Source: Symsagittifera roscoffensis
Taxonomy: Eukaryota; Xenacoelomorpha; Acoela; Convolutidae
Direction of reading: 5' to 3'
NCBI RefSeq assembly: GCF_963678635.1
Contig: NC_087064.1
Span: 23,236,509-23,300,508, forward strand
Length of the DNA stretch: 64,000 nucleotides
The notes under the pieces were generated by a model. That model ran no database searches. It saw only the letters and a list, made by a program, of their open reading frames with translations, and was not told the origin of the DNA. Shown here in pieces: positions 20,978-33,700 of this stretch (positions are counted from its first letter, which is position 1; every line of letters begins with the position of its first letter). A program made the translations under genes and the position numbers.

Positions 20978-21708
20978 ATGAGCGATTCCGAAACCACAAG
21001 CGGCGCTCCAGAAATGAAACAAGGCATCGATGATAGTTGTGCGCCAGCAGCTGCCATAGAGTTCACTTACCCAGAAACGTCCCCTCCCAATTCCGTGGAA
21101 GCCATGCGTCAAGTCATATCCCAGCAAAACAGTGAAAACCCTAGTGTTTTGGAACACAAATCTTGCAGGGAAATCTTGCAAGATATCTTGAATAAAAACC
21201 TTGCACTCATCTTGCTTTTTAATGCCAAATCTCTTGTAATCATTCTTACAAGAGTTGTAGTAGTTTGCAAACATCTTGCAAGATTTTCATTTCATTCACA
21301 AGATTGGCACAAAGTGTATATGTTCATCTTGCAAGGTTCCTGCAGGATTGGTTATCCATGTACTCTAGGGAATAACCAAGGGAATGACAGCGAAGTTGAT
21401 AGCAATAGTGCATCAGCTGTAGCTGATGATAATTTACCCATGGGTAAAATTGAAGAGAGCGAATCAGATGTTAGAAGGTCAGGCGGTGTGTGCTTCACAG
21501 AAAACAATGAGTTTATTCCATTTTCCTCTTATGATCTATGCGACAGCTGGGATCAGGAGGGTGACAGGACCAGCTACTTGTCCATTGACCACTACACACC
21601 CACTGAAGCGAACCAACACCACTCCCCCGCTTCCCCTTCGCACTCTTCCTCATCAGCCACTCGACCCCCCACAAATGACTCTCTGGATAATGTCACTGTG
21701 GTAGTCAG
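20978..21708 (+). CDS. KIF12: Kinesin coding exon 1 (N-terminal extension and first motor strand)
   Basis: Encodes aa 1-243 plus two bases of codon 244. The ATG at 20978 has an in-frame stop 33 bases upstream. The N-terminus is polar and acidic ([16 protein letters not shown]), with a His/Ser/Pro stretch near the end. The final [10 protein letters not shown] is the first beta strand of the motor, which joins exon 2 IRPF. The exon ends at the donor CAG|GTCAGT. Codons 54-131 come from an inserted inverted-repeat element and are hydrophobic, unlike the flanking polar sequence. Confidence 0.85.
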
Positions 21709-24700
21709 GTCAGTTAACGGTCATCTTTTTCCATTCAACCCCCCCCCCCATCCAGCGTCTTTTTATACTTTTACATACTTCTAATGCACAATGTGTCTTA
21801 CGCGGAATGAGTTGCCAAGTTAACCATTAGAAAAAAGCTAAATTCTCCAGATTTTGTTCTATGCTTCATAGTTTTGTTACTTTTGATTCTCAGGATTCGA
21901 CCCTTCGTGGAAATGGAGACAAAAAAATGCGACGAAAGAGTGGCTACAAACTTGGGAGGAGGCAGCATACTGGTAAGAAGAGTAAAAGTAATATCAAGCA
22001 ATCTTTCTGAAGGTCTTTTCTAAATAATGACAAAAAAGACTGCTATTATCAGGTTAAAGACTAAAATAATCGACGAAAATAATTTTAAAAAAGGTCATAA
22101 TAGGCTAATGATGCACTCCAGGCGCATATTGAGAGACGGCCCTTGAAAAACTTTCATCATCCAAAAGGTGCCACTTTGATACTATTTTTTGGCATTCATT
22201 TTTGGCTGATAAACTCTTAAATTTTTTGGTAGACGCCCTTTGGGCCTATCTTTATGGTACAATAACCGTAGCGCAAAGTGAGTACCGAAAAAAAGAATCA
22301 CAGAGAAATCTTGCAAAAAAGGCTTAAAAATACTTTTTGTTTGTTATTTTTATCGATTTGCGTGCTTTCACATAAGTTAAGGTAGTGTTGAGCGTTTTGG
22401 TTGAAATAAAAGTCAAAGATATAAAATTATTTATCTAAATTTGATTATATACTGGAACGATATCATAGTGTTAGATTATTATTAGTCTAAATTATGATTT
22501 TTTTGTTACTTTGTGCCTTAATATAACAAAACATTTCAGATTTGATCAATAGTTATTGTTTGCAAAGCCATTGTGGTTTAAAAATTTGGATAAGTAATGC
22601 GCGCAAAATTTTTAAAAGTTATACAAAGGAGTTGCACAGAAATCATTCCAACTTGAATTAACGCAGACTTGCTGATCCAAATATTGGCTTTTTTCCACTA
22701 CCTCCCAATATTTGAATTTTAATTTGAGAAAATATTTAAAATTTTTATTTTTTCTAAAAAAATGACGGAATAATTGTGCTCAGGGTGATTTTCCCCAGAC
22801 TAATTTTGACATTTTAACAGCAGTTTATGATGATTTTTTTATCAGTCGAAAAGTATTCCTGTTTTAAGCTCAAACTAAAAAAATCACCTGTGATCATTTT
22901 TTTTAAAGTTATGCTGGTTCAAAGGTTGCCAATTTGGCCTGTTTGGATATTTACAGCGCTATAATTTTCGTGCTATTAAAGGCTAAGCGGAGATTTAATT
23001 GTTCCTACTTTCCAAGAAAGCACGGAACATTTATGGTTGTTGTGATTGTTTCATTCGGTCATTTTTTGAGTTTTTACTAGACATTTTACGGAAATTTTTA
23101 TACCATCTAAAAAAATGTTGTGTGGATTTTTTTTTGCAAACTAACTAGCAAAATTTCGCGTTCTTACGACAATCGTAAGAGGCAGAGTTATGCGTTCGAA
23201 ATTCAACTGCGGCAATTCTTTTAGTCTTAATTTTACGACACAAGACTCCACATCAATCCTTTTGTAGTTTACATTTGCTTGAGTGTTGAAAAAAACTACA
23301 ACTTTCTTTCTTTTTTTGTTTATTTAATCAATTTGTCAACCAAATTTTTTTTATTGTTCGTAAAGAAGAGTCGAAAAATCCAATGTTTCGCCCTGGTGAA
23401 CGAGCTGTCTTGTTTGTCTTAGAAATTTTTTCAAACTGAATTGAGGCATTCTGTTTGGTCTACTTAAGACTTTGTTGTATGTGAAAAATATCACTTTGTA
23501 CTTTACATAGCGTGAGAGGGGACGGATTCCAAAAAAAAGTTTAGAATTTTTCTTTTTTCTAAGACTATCAGTTTTTTTAAATAAACTCTTTTTTATTGAA
23601 CTTGAAAAGCCGTCGGAACATTCAGAGCTTTGCCTTGATATGCGAGCAGTCTTTTTGTAACGAGCAAGCAACCGAAATATTTATGTTTGGGGTGATTTTT
23701 TATTCAGCCAATTTCGGAGATCAAAATAATAATTTCTCATCGACTCTCTGAAATCAGGTGTAGAAAAAATTTATACCTCCGATTAATTTTGCAAAGGTCT
23801 GGGAGTTTAAACATTGTCAATTTAGCCATGCTGTTGACTATTTTATGCGCGCTTTGAAGATTTTATTCATAATGCTGAAAGCGTAACGGTAGTTTTTTAT
23901 GTGCGGCGATTTATCCCGCCCTAAGAAGGGTTCCCACTTGAGCTAAAGTAAGCTAATTGGTCTTACTTTTTTGTCCAACTTGATTTTTTAAATTTTATCT
24001 TTTATATTGTCCAAATTTTTAGTTTTTCAATACTTTCTCCTACCAAAATCTGTTCGGTATGGGTTACGGGCAGTCGGAACATTCAGGGCTTTGCCCTGAT
24101 TTACGGACTAGTCTTGTTTGTCTTCGAAATTGTTCCAAATTGAATAGAGGAATTATATTCGGCCGTGCTGTATGTGAAATATATCACTTTTTACTTTACA
24201 TAGCGTGAGAGGGGATGGATTCCAAAAAAAAATCTCGTCCTAGAATTTAGAAGTTTTTCTTTATTTTGTAAATGAATTCTATCCCATTGAGCAGTATAAG
24301 TTAATGTTGATGAAAGGGAATGAAATTTTGCATGGTGAACAAATAAAAAACTGTTGTGAACCTATTTGTTCTTCATGCCCTCCTTTTCTGTCAACTCGCC
24401 AAAATAAAACGTAAAACATTCTAATTCAAAATTTTCAATTGTGGGTGAAAGCGGGAAAGATCCAAACCATATGTTAGTAGTACATGTCCTGGTGGAGCAT
24501 TTTGAAAAAAGAAGGGTCGAGCCAGGCTAACATTTTGAAGCAGGCTAAACTTTTACGGAGTGAAAATTTTGTCAATAATTTTGAACAAACCAAGTTTACT
24601 TGAGAGAGCTGAAAGTGTAGTCGGAAGATTGAAAGCTTTGCACTGATACGAGCAGTGTGTACATTTTTATGTGTTTTAGATTGACAACGGGTGTAGTAAG

Positions 24701-27700
24701 CCGTTCACATTCAACGCAGTGTTCGACGAGCACTCGAGTCAGTCCGAGTTCTTCTCGCATTGTGGGGTCACAAGACTCGTGGACAAGGCACTGGAGGGTT
24801 TCTCATGTACTGTGTTTGCCTATGGACCAACTGGATCTGGAAAAACACACACCATCACAGGCCCAGAGGGATGTGTATGTACAAACTTCTATTAACAGTA
24901 ATCTTTGTGGTCAATCTCGGCTCATTTTGTTTGCCTGTTGAGTTGAAACTCACTTGTATTGATTTCCATAACACCCTGAAAGTGAGCGTAATCTCGTACA
25001 ATCAGAAGCGGATCTAAGATTTTCTCGAGAGGGAAGGGAATTGTTTCAAAAACTTTAGGTCCACCAAATCGATTTTCCGAGCTCTCGTAAAACACCATAC
25101 GGACCCTGGTTTTGACAAAAAATTCCGCGCCGGAATTAAAAGCAGAACGGCACTCTAACATGTCTAGAAAAGTAAAAACATCCTTTTTTATATTTTTATG
25201 AATAAAGATGTATGTGGCATTAGTACGCACTCAGAAGCAATAATACCCGACCACTTCAACATCTAAAATTTTGCAATCTAAAAACTCGAAAACACAGCAA
25301 AAACGCTCAAAAATGGTCGGCAACCTTGGCATATGCAAAATGCTTTTGGGTAGCTCGGATAAAAATTATTTTGTAGATGTCGTGTTTCAGTTCAGCCAGG
25401 GTCGCTCGGACCAGATCGGGCTGATCCAGAGGTCATTCATGTACCTGTTCGACCGGATAGACTCCATCAGCAACAGCAGCAACAGTAATAACAACAAACA
25501 ACAACAGTCAGACCATGTGAGCTTCTTCCTAAAAGTGTCCTACTTGGAAGTCTACAATGAAAAGGTTAGTCTGTCTCATCCAATGGGAAATCCCTCACAC
25601 TCGATGGATCGAGTGAATGTGCGGAAAAATTGTCAGCCAATCATAGCCCATTATTCAAAATTTTCGCGCATTCGTTTTTCTGCGCGTGAAGTAGCCCCTT
25701 ATTCAACCACTGGTGCACCATGACGCAACAATACATAATACGTATTGCTGTCCTCCGAGTTCAATTCAACAAATTTTGAAAATTTTTTAAACGATTTTAA
25801 GAATACTTTTGGATCCCATTAACACATCCCAATGTGTTACCAGTGACAAATATTCAGCCCTTAAACAAACTAATTCATCGGTTAAGATGATTTTTTACGA
25901 GTATTGAAACTAGTAAAGAATTTTTTTTCTGACCGCTCTCTAAACAGCGGGAAAAATGTTTTGGCGTAGGGGCTGTTTTTTCATCCAGTTTTGAGTCAAA
26001 ATTTTTTGGGGTATTCAAAAATTTTTAAGTACGACCCCAAAAAAGCTTGTAAGGTGTGAAGTGCGGTTTAATAATGAAATTTTTCAGTCGTTATTTGCCT
26101 TCTAAAATACTTCAAAGAAAAGTTCACAATCTCGAAAAATTTTAAAGCTTTTCAGACTAAATTAGATAAAGGCTGGCAGGAATTTGATTAGAGGCTGGCC
26201 TCGAGACTATTTCTATACCTACATTATTTTAGCTAAAAACACCACGCATGCTTTCTTTTTTGTTCCGACTTTCAAAAGAAACGTAACTTTTATGCTCTGT
26301 GTGGTTTTTTTATTCAGTCAATCTTTGCCGATTAAAATAATAATTTGAACAATAAATTTTTAGACCCCATTGAAGATATCGACTTTCTGAGTTCAGATTT
26401 CAAAAAAAATTGTTTTAACTCCAATTACTTTTTGTTAAGTTCTGGGGGGTTTGAAAATTGCCAAAATGGCCATGTTCTAGACAAATTATGCGCGTTGAAG
26501 AATTTATTCTAAATGCTGAGAGCGTAATTGGATTTATTTATGCGTGGCGAATTATCCCGCACAATAAAATCGTTTCAAATTGAATTGAGGTTAGCTAATC
26601 GGTCGTACTAATTTTGTACGACTTAAAAATTTACAGTTTGAATTTGTCCAAAATTTATATGTTTTCAATACTTTCTTTTCCCGAAAACTATTCGATATGA
26701 ATCAAGGGACAGCTGGAACATTCAGGGTTTTGCCATGTTATGCGAGCAGCCTTGTCTTAAACTTGGTTGATTTTTCTATATAAACAAGACTGCTCGGGTC
26801 AGGGCGAAGTCTTGAAGGATCCGACTGCCTTTAAAGGTATATGGATCAATAATAACATGAAAAAATTAAATGTAATACTATAAAATTAAATGTTTTTTTT
26901 TTAAATAAATTTTAAGATTTTTTTTGTGAAACTCATCCCCCAAACGCCAGATAAATTTCACTTCTAGTAATTCTGGCAAATGAGCTTCCTTCAACCAATT
27001 TGGAATGATTTCTAAGACGGAGTAAATCTCCGCTTGCGCGTTAATAGCGCGAAATATATCGCGCGTTAATTGACCCAAATTGGCCAAATGGCAATCTTTA
27101 AACCCCCATAACTTCACGAAAAATGTTCAGAGGTGAAATATCGTTTTGACTTAAAGCTCAGGACAACAATACCTTTTGAATGATATAAAAAATTCCGTCA
27201 AAAAAGGCTAGTTGAAATATTTGTGCTCGGGAAAAAAAACTTCCCGAGCACAAATATTCCCCGTTACTTTTGAACAATTTGTTCAAAAATATGAAAAAAA
27301 TATATTTTTTAAACTTTCAAATTTTTTTATTATGATTAAATAAGCGTGGTTGGACAATCTGCCAAGCTTGCTGTCCTTTTAGAAAAGAACAAGTTGCGAA
27401 TAGGCTTCACTTTTTCCGCAGTGTCATCCCTATTTTCTCATCACTCAATTCGCTGGTTACTTCAGCTTTGGCTAAGTGGATAAACTCAATTTGTCAAATT
27501 GATCCTCAAGTAGGTCTTGAACTATTCTTTGTTGGAGTGCGGAAACGGGAAAGCAATGAGGAAACGGGAAATCAATGAAAACAAAGCACCTTTGTGAAAA
27601 ATCAATTCAGATATATCTGTGTGCGGTCACTTGACCCTATACCACTGTTTTTGACCCTATACCACTGTTTTTAAGACGATTTATTCACGGTGAAAAGGAC

Positions 27701-30700
27701 CAAAATATGACCTATTCGACTCTTTACGGAGAATGGCTGCTAAGGCTCTTGGTTAAGAATTACATGCAACTTTTAAAGAATTTTCTAGGCAGGAGAAAGT
27801 TGTATTTACCCAAACGAGCGCGCCAATCATTTTGGGAAAGTGCATCTTTTTGATAAGGCTTTTATACCAGTTGAGTTGATTTTCATTCATAATCTGGACT
27901 ATTGCTGCAAAATCTGAAAAAGAGAACAAAATTCAGGTGCTGCTTTTCACTTTGTAACATATTACTATAAAAATTAGATGGGTTAATATATCATATCAGC
28001 GGCCATTAAATCGTGAATGGAGCCGCAATGAAAAATGATTGAAATCTTGGTTCTATCTTTAACCTTTGATAATCTGAATTTTTTGGCTGATAATGTTAAG
28101 AGCGAAGAATGACTTCACAAAATGAGTCACAGTTTGACTGTTACAACCCTTGTAATGAAAAATCTCAAACAAATGCCTTCCATTCACACACAAAAGTTGA
28201 TTGCAAAATAGAGTCAAAATTTTTAAAAAGAAAAATGTATGATGCTTTATGGTTTCTAACTTTGAGAAAAGTATCGAATTTTTTTCCGTGACTAAAAAAG
28301 ACTGTGGTGGAAACATTTTGTGAGCAAAGCAACCGGTTATCCTTCTTCTCGCATTTTGTGACTTGAAATGTCTAGGTTGTGCCTTTATAGGTGAAGGATC
28401 TGCTGAACCCGGGGGGCAGTGGAGGTGGGGGAGGGGGAGGGGGGCGTGACTGCTCTCTGAAGATCAGGTGGACTAAGGAGAGGGGCTTCCACGTAGACAA
28501 TCTGTTCACAGTCGAGTGTGAAACAATTGAGGACATCATGATTATCCTCGAAGAAGGCAAGTGTTGACAAATATTACATAATTGTTTCATAATTAGGTAA
28601 TTTATATCACCTAACATGCACACGCTGCTCTTTTTAATACTTGATACTAAAAAACGTCACAAGCCGCACTGACTTTGACCAAAATATTTGAATAATTTCA
28701 ATTTTATAAACCATTGGATAATAATTTTGCCAATAATTATAATTAATGAGTATGTGCTGTGTTGATTAGGGATGAACCACCGACAAATGGGAGTGTCGAA
28801 CTGCAATGACCACTCCAGTAGAAGCCACACTCTATTGCTGTGTGAAGTGTCCAGCGAGAGCCTCAGTCCAGATGACCACACCATGTACATACACAAACAC
28901 GGACACCTCACGTTTGTCGACTTAGCAGGTAGAGCTTTCATGATGCTTCAAAAAAACAACCGAAGTTCTAAATGATGTTTTTGGCAGAGAAATCGGTTCA
29001 AAAAACTACAAGCATGCGTTAGAGAAAACTTGAGCATTGTAGTTGACCTTTTCTTCAGACTTCCGATAACATATTAACTACTCATGTTTAATTTTTTGTG
29101 AAGTTGAGGTCGATCCTGATACCCTCAAATTTCTTAGCGCAGAAAATGGTTGATACCAGAAGAATCTTGAGAGAGACAGTTTCAGGATTAAGTTTAATTG
29201 GCAGCTGTCACCTAGATAGGAAGTTAAAAACAAATAACACTTACCATAGCTTTGTTTTCTGTGAAAAGGAAGTCGACCCTGAAACTCAAGCCGGTCTTAA
29301 AAAGAAAAAGAGTAGATTCTGGAAAAAAATATTGAGAACGAAAGCTTAGGGTTATGTTTAACTGACATTAAAAGCAAAGACTAGAAAACTTACCTAATGA
29401 CTTAAAAGAACTAGGCACTGATAATGCTTTTGATTTTTTGAGCACAAAATTAAGAACATAATTTACTGAAGAATGAAAAGCTCAGGTCCAGAACAATTCA
29501 GATGCGATTCTGTGGGGTCAGTTCTTTTTTACAACAAGTAAAAATCTACTATTTTTTCAGCGGATGCATCCGATCTTGTTCAACAGAATCCATGACTAAA
29601 AATATTGACCAACGTCTCAAAAATTAGCAAAACTTATCCTTAACAAAAAAAACGATGTACTCATCTAATCAAACTTGAGACCAATATCACTGTTTTTTTA
29701 AGATTGGCAACCCTCATAGAACATTTAATTACGAACGAAAAACTTGATTTGATAAAAATAACATTTTTTTTCTCAATTTTAATTTAGGTTTCGATCTAAA
29801 GGTTGTCTGTCGTTCAATCCATGAGTTTTTGAAAAACAGGAAACCCAATTGTTAAATACAAAAGAAGCTTTCTTTTCGCTCTAAAGATTTTGATACTTTT
29901 TTTCTTCAGAAAATCTAAATAAAACGGCCTCAGGAAAATTTAATAAAAATTCTAGTATTGTTTGTGTCATTGAATTTATTGTGGATTACACAGGAATTTA
30001 TTATGGGAACTTCAATATGTACACTTGGTCTCCCAAATGTTCTTGATCAAAAATTGATTGTAAGGTATGCTGACAACACAAACCTTTAATATAAGTAGAT
30101 AAGTACAAAATTAAAATAAATGGACACAAACAAAACTCATTAATTGGAAAATAGTTTGTCCAAAAATGGAGAAAAAAGCACACTCCAAGTTTTCACAATG
30201 TTGATTAAAATAATTCGTTGTACGAAATTAAAAAATACAAAATAAATGAAGAAGCACTAAAAAACTATCCTTTGTTTTTAAGTAGTTTCATTGATGGCCG
30301 AAGTAATTTAGTTTTTATTAATTCAAAGAAACTTTTGAGAAAGAAAGTAATAAATACGTAACAACATTAGTACATATGTATCAGTATATAATTAAAAACT
30401 CCTCAGCAGTACAAAATAATTGTTCCGACTTCAAATTTAAAAAAAAATGACGGATTATTTGTGCTCGAGGTATTTTTTCTTCTGACATTTTGATTTTTTA
30501 AACTAGCCTTTTTTGATGATTTTTTTTATATCACTGAAAAAGTAACGTTGTTTTGAGCTCAGATTAAATAAACTCATCTGTGGTATTTTTTCGTAGAATT
30601 ATGGGAGTTTAATTATTGCCAATAAAGTCAATTTGAGCAATTAATACGCAAATACATTTCGTGGGATGTATTTTGATTTTTAGTCTTTTTTCGAGCGAGT

Positions 30701-33700
30701 AATGTGTGGGAGTATGCTTATTTTGTTTTTCAAATAAATGTATTTACTATAAATAAGCAGCGTATTGGTTGTACTGATATTGTAAAATTTAAAAAAAAAA
30801 TTGTCTCAATGTCAAGAAAAACTGGTGTGAGGTTTTTATGTTCTAGTCTAATTTCGAGCGAAAAAGCAATCGAGCAGGCTTGTTTTTAGAAGAATAGGCG
30901 ATGAAATTTTAGCTTAAGTCCGTAAACTTTTTTTCAATGTTTGTTAAGCGCCAAATTTGAATTAAAAATTTTAAAAATTAAAAAAAATTTTGCAAAAAAA
31001 AGTGAAGAAAAAAGTGATAAGCATTTGTTTGTTTTTTTTTGTCGTTTTTCGACTGAAAACATTACACAATTTGCCTATTTTAATGTGATTCTCCATATAA
31101 CTAATTTCTAGATTTTTTTCAGATCTTTTTACCACACGATGCACAAAAAACAACAAACTTTTGAACAAAAACGTCGAGAACCTTTTTATACTGTTTTTTT
31201 ATATTTGTTTGGTCGGATTATTTTGGGCTAAATGCACAGCAACCGACGATCCTTAATTGAGTTTGGATTTTGTCAGCTGTAAAAATATTAAAAAGAATGC
31301 TGTTTTTTGTACATACATTCAGATAGCTCTACATCACCGAGAATGAAGAACTGTTAAATCTGAATTTAGCAGAATTAAAACTGTGTTTTTTCCCAGCTTA
31401 CAGAGTCAAAAACTAAAATTGTTTTTTCAATTAAATTTTTGACAAAACAAAATGTTGGCTCTCCGGTCTCTTAACTGGAGCACACTTGTTTGCTTGAAAA
31501 CGTTTTTTCAAAAAACAAATTCCAGACCAAACGTTTTCGACACAGTTTTTCTTGGAAACAAAAATGGTCGTAAAAAAACTTTGACATGTAATATAAACAA
31601 ACTGCATAATAATTTTTGAAATCACTAATTTCCACTTGCTCGTAGCAATCTAAGAAGCAACCTAACTTTTGAAATTAGCAATCTAACCGTAGTTTTTTCA
31701 GCACTTAAAAAAGATTATTTGCTTGGGTCGTTAGTTTGATACTTATCGCAGGCAAACACGCGAGAAAGCTCTTGAAACTATCAATTTAGGCGAATTTCAA
31801 TTGAGAATCGAAAACATAGCATTCTTCGATAGCCTCAAAGCAAAAAAAAACATACACTCCAATGATAAAGTGAGCCAACATCTAACTTCATCGATATTTC
31901 ATTTTGTTTTGTTTTATTTTTTTTCTGGTATGAGACAATTGCAAAAGCGATGTTTTTTAAGTACAGAAAAAAAAAAAATTTAAAGAAAAAATTCTTGCTA
32001 AATAATACTAGTACATTCGTTCAACCTATAAAGACTACCATTGCTCAAGTAAACACTCTCTTGTTATTTTTCAATAAGGCAAGAAACAGGAGTATATCTT
32101 TGAAAGGCAGTCATCAATTAGAATTTAACAATGTTTTACGACTTCAATTTTTTCTTACTCTGAAAAAAAGTAGGAGAACGTTTCTGCTCGGAGTATATTT
32201 TCTTTGTCGCATCAGTAAATGATATTATCAAGAAATATCAATTAAATTGCAGCAAGATACCCATGTCGAGGCGCTCACTTTACATTTCGAACGTCTCGAA
32301 CACAATTCGGTATGTTTCGACCGTGCTCGACCATAACAAATCTGATGAAGCAAGATATTTTTCGACCGTGCTCGAGCAAAACCAAATACGCGTACGTTTC
32401 GACTTTAAAACAACATGAGTTATCCAAATTTATACGCTATAACTAATGCTTTTCTGGTAACATTTTATAATGCATTTTATCCGAATGAAAGAATTAGCGT
32501 TTTTTTCAATTTAAATGCCGTAGAGATGAACTAATTTTGGGCAATTTTTTCCCATCTTTTGGAATGCTGGTTTGCACTTCGATTCGAAAATGTTTTAAAA
32601 ATTATGTTGATTTTTGGAGAAAACTTTTCTTGTGGACTCGGAATTACAGCGTGACAATCAGTAACTTTCGACCATACACGAGATATGTTTTGACCGTGCT
32701 CGACCGTGCGCGAGATAATTTCCGACCGTGCTTGAAGTATGTTTCGATTTTGTGCTCAACGCAAACCACTGTCTCGACTGTTCTTTTCGGTCGAGCATTC
32801 GAGCACTGACATGTGCTCAACTTTGAGAGTCGAAACATAAAGTGAGCACCTCGACCCGGGTAGGCACAATACAAAAAGTTTTTGAAGAGTTTTTGTTGTT
32901 TCACTTTTGCTAAAAAGTAAAACAAATCTTTTGATAAGCTAATTTAAATGCCATACATTACCCTCAGAAGACCGAAAAAATGCAAAATTATATAAAAAAT
33001 TAAAATTTTAAAGAATTTTTAGTTTTCGTTATTGAAAGTTTTCGTTATTCAAGTTTTCGTTATTCAAGAAATATCAATTAAATTGCAGCAAGCTACCCAT
33101 GTCGAGGCGCTCACTTTACGTTTCGAACGTCTCGAACAAAATTCGGTATGTTTCGACCGTGCTCGACCATAACAAATCTGATGAAGCATGATATTTTTCG
33201 ACCGTGCTCGAGCAAAACCAAATACGTGTACGTTTCGACTTTGAAACAACATGAGTTATCCAAATTTATACGCTATAACTAATGCTTTTCTGGTAACATT
33301 TTATAATGCATTTTATCAGAATGAAAGAATTAGCGTTTTTTTTCAATTTAAATGCCGTAGAGATGAACTAATTTTGGGCAATTTTTTCCCATCTTTTGGA
33401 ATGCTGGTTTGCACTTCGATTCGAAAATGTTTTAAAAATTATGTTGATTTTTGGCGAAAACTTTTCTTGTGGACTCGGAATTACAGCGTGATAATCGGTA
33501 ACTTTCGACCATACACGAGATATGTTTTGACCGTGCGCGAGATATTTTCCGACCGTGCTCAAGTATGTTTCGATTTTGTGCTCAACGCAAACCAGTGTCT
33601 CGACTGTTCTTTTCGGTCGAGCAGTCGAGCACTGACATGTGCTCAACTTTGAAAGTAGAAACATAAAGTGAGCACCTCCACCCGGGCAGGCTCAATAAAA

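Larger units (their letters stand above)
21973..24679. other. Intron 2: dispersed repeats, no gene
   Basis: About 2.7 kb. It holds a copy of the TGTGCTC family (about 22765-23010: GACGGAATAATTGTGCTC, then TTGCCAATTTGGCC and GCGGAGATTTAAT). It also holds two copies of a block with TATCACTTT.TACTTTACATA followed by GCGTGAGAGGGGA.GGATTCC (about 23480-23540 and 24172-24232), and three hairpin-family-1 copies (23611, 24071, 24617). I see no coding. Confidence 0.6.
25565..28390. other. Intron 4: dispersed repeats including a perfect palindrome
   Basis: About 2.8 kb. It holds a plus-oriented fragment of the GGCC/GCGC repeat (about 26440-26600), a face-to-face pair of hairpin-family-1 copies (26710 and 26785), a minus-oriented TGTGCTC-family copy (about 26990-27233), an 18-bp-arm palindrome at 27216-27258, and a tandem 20-mer TTGACCCTATACCACTGTTT near 27632-27671. 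No coding is supported. Confidence 0.6.

Noticed and set aside
29098-29349. 83-codon Lys-rich frame in intron 6
   Set aside because: No domain is recognisable, it has no splice-site logic, and it contains a short internal repeat (GAGGTCGATCCTGA and AAGTCGACCCTGAA) that explains part of it.
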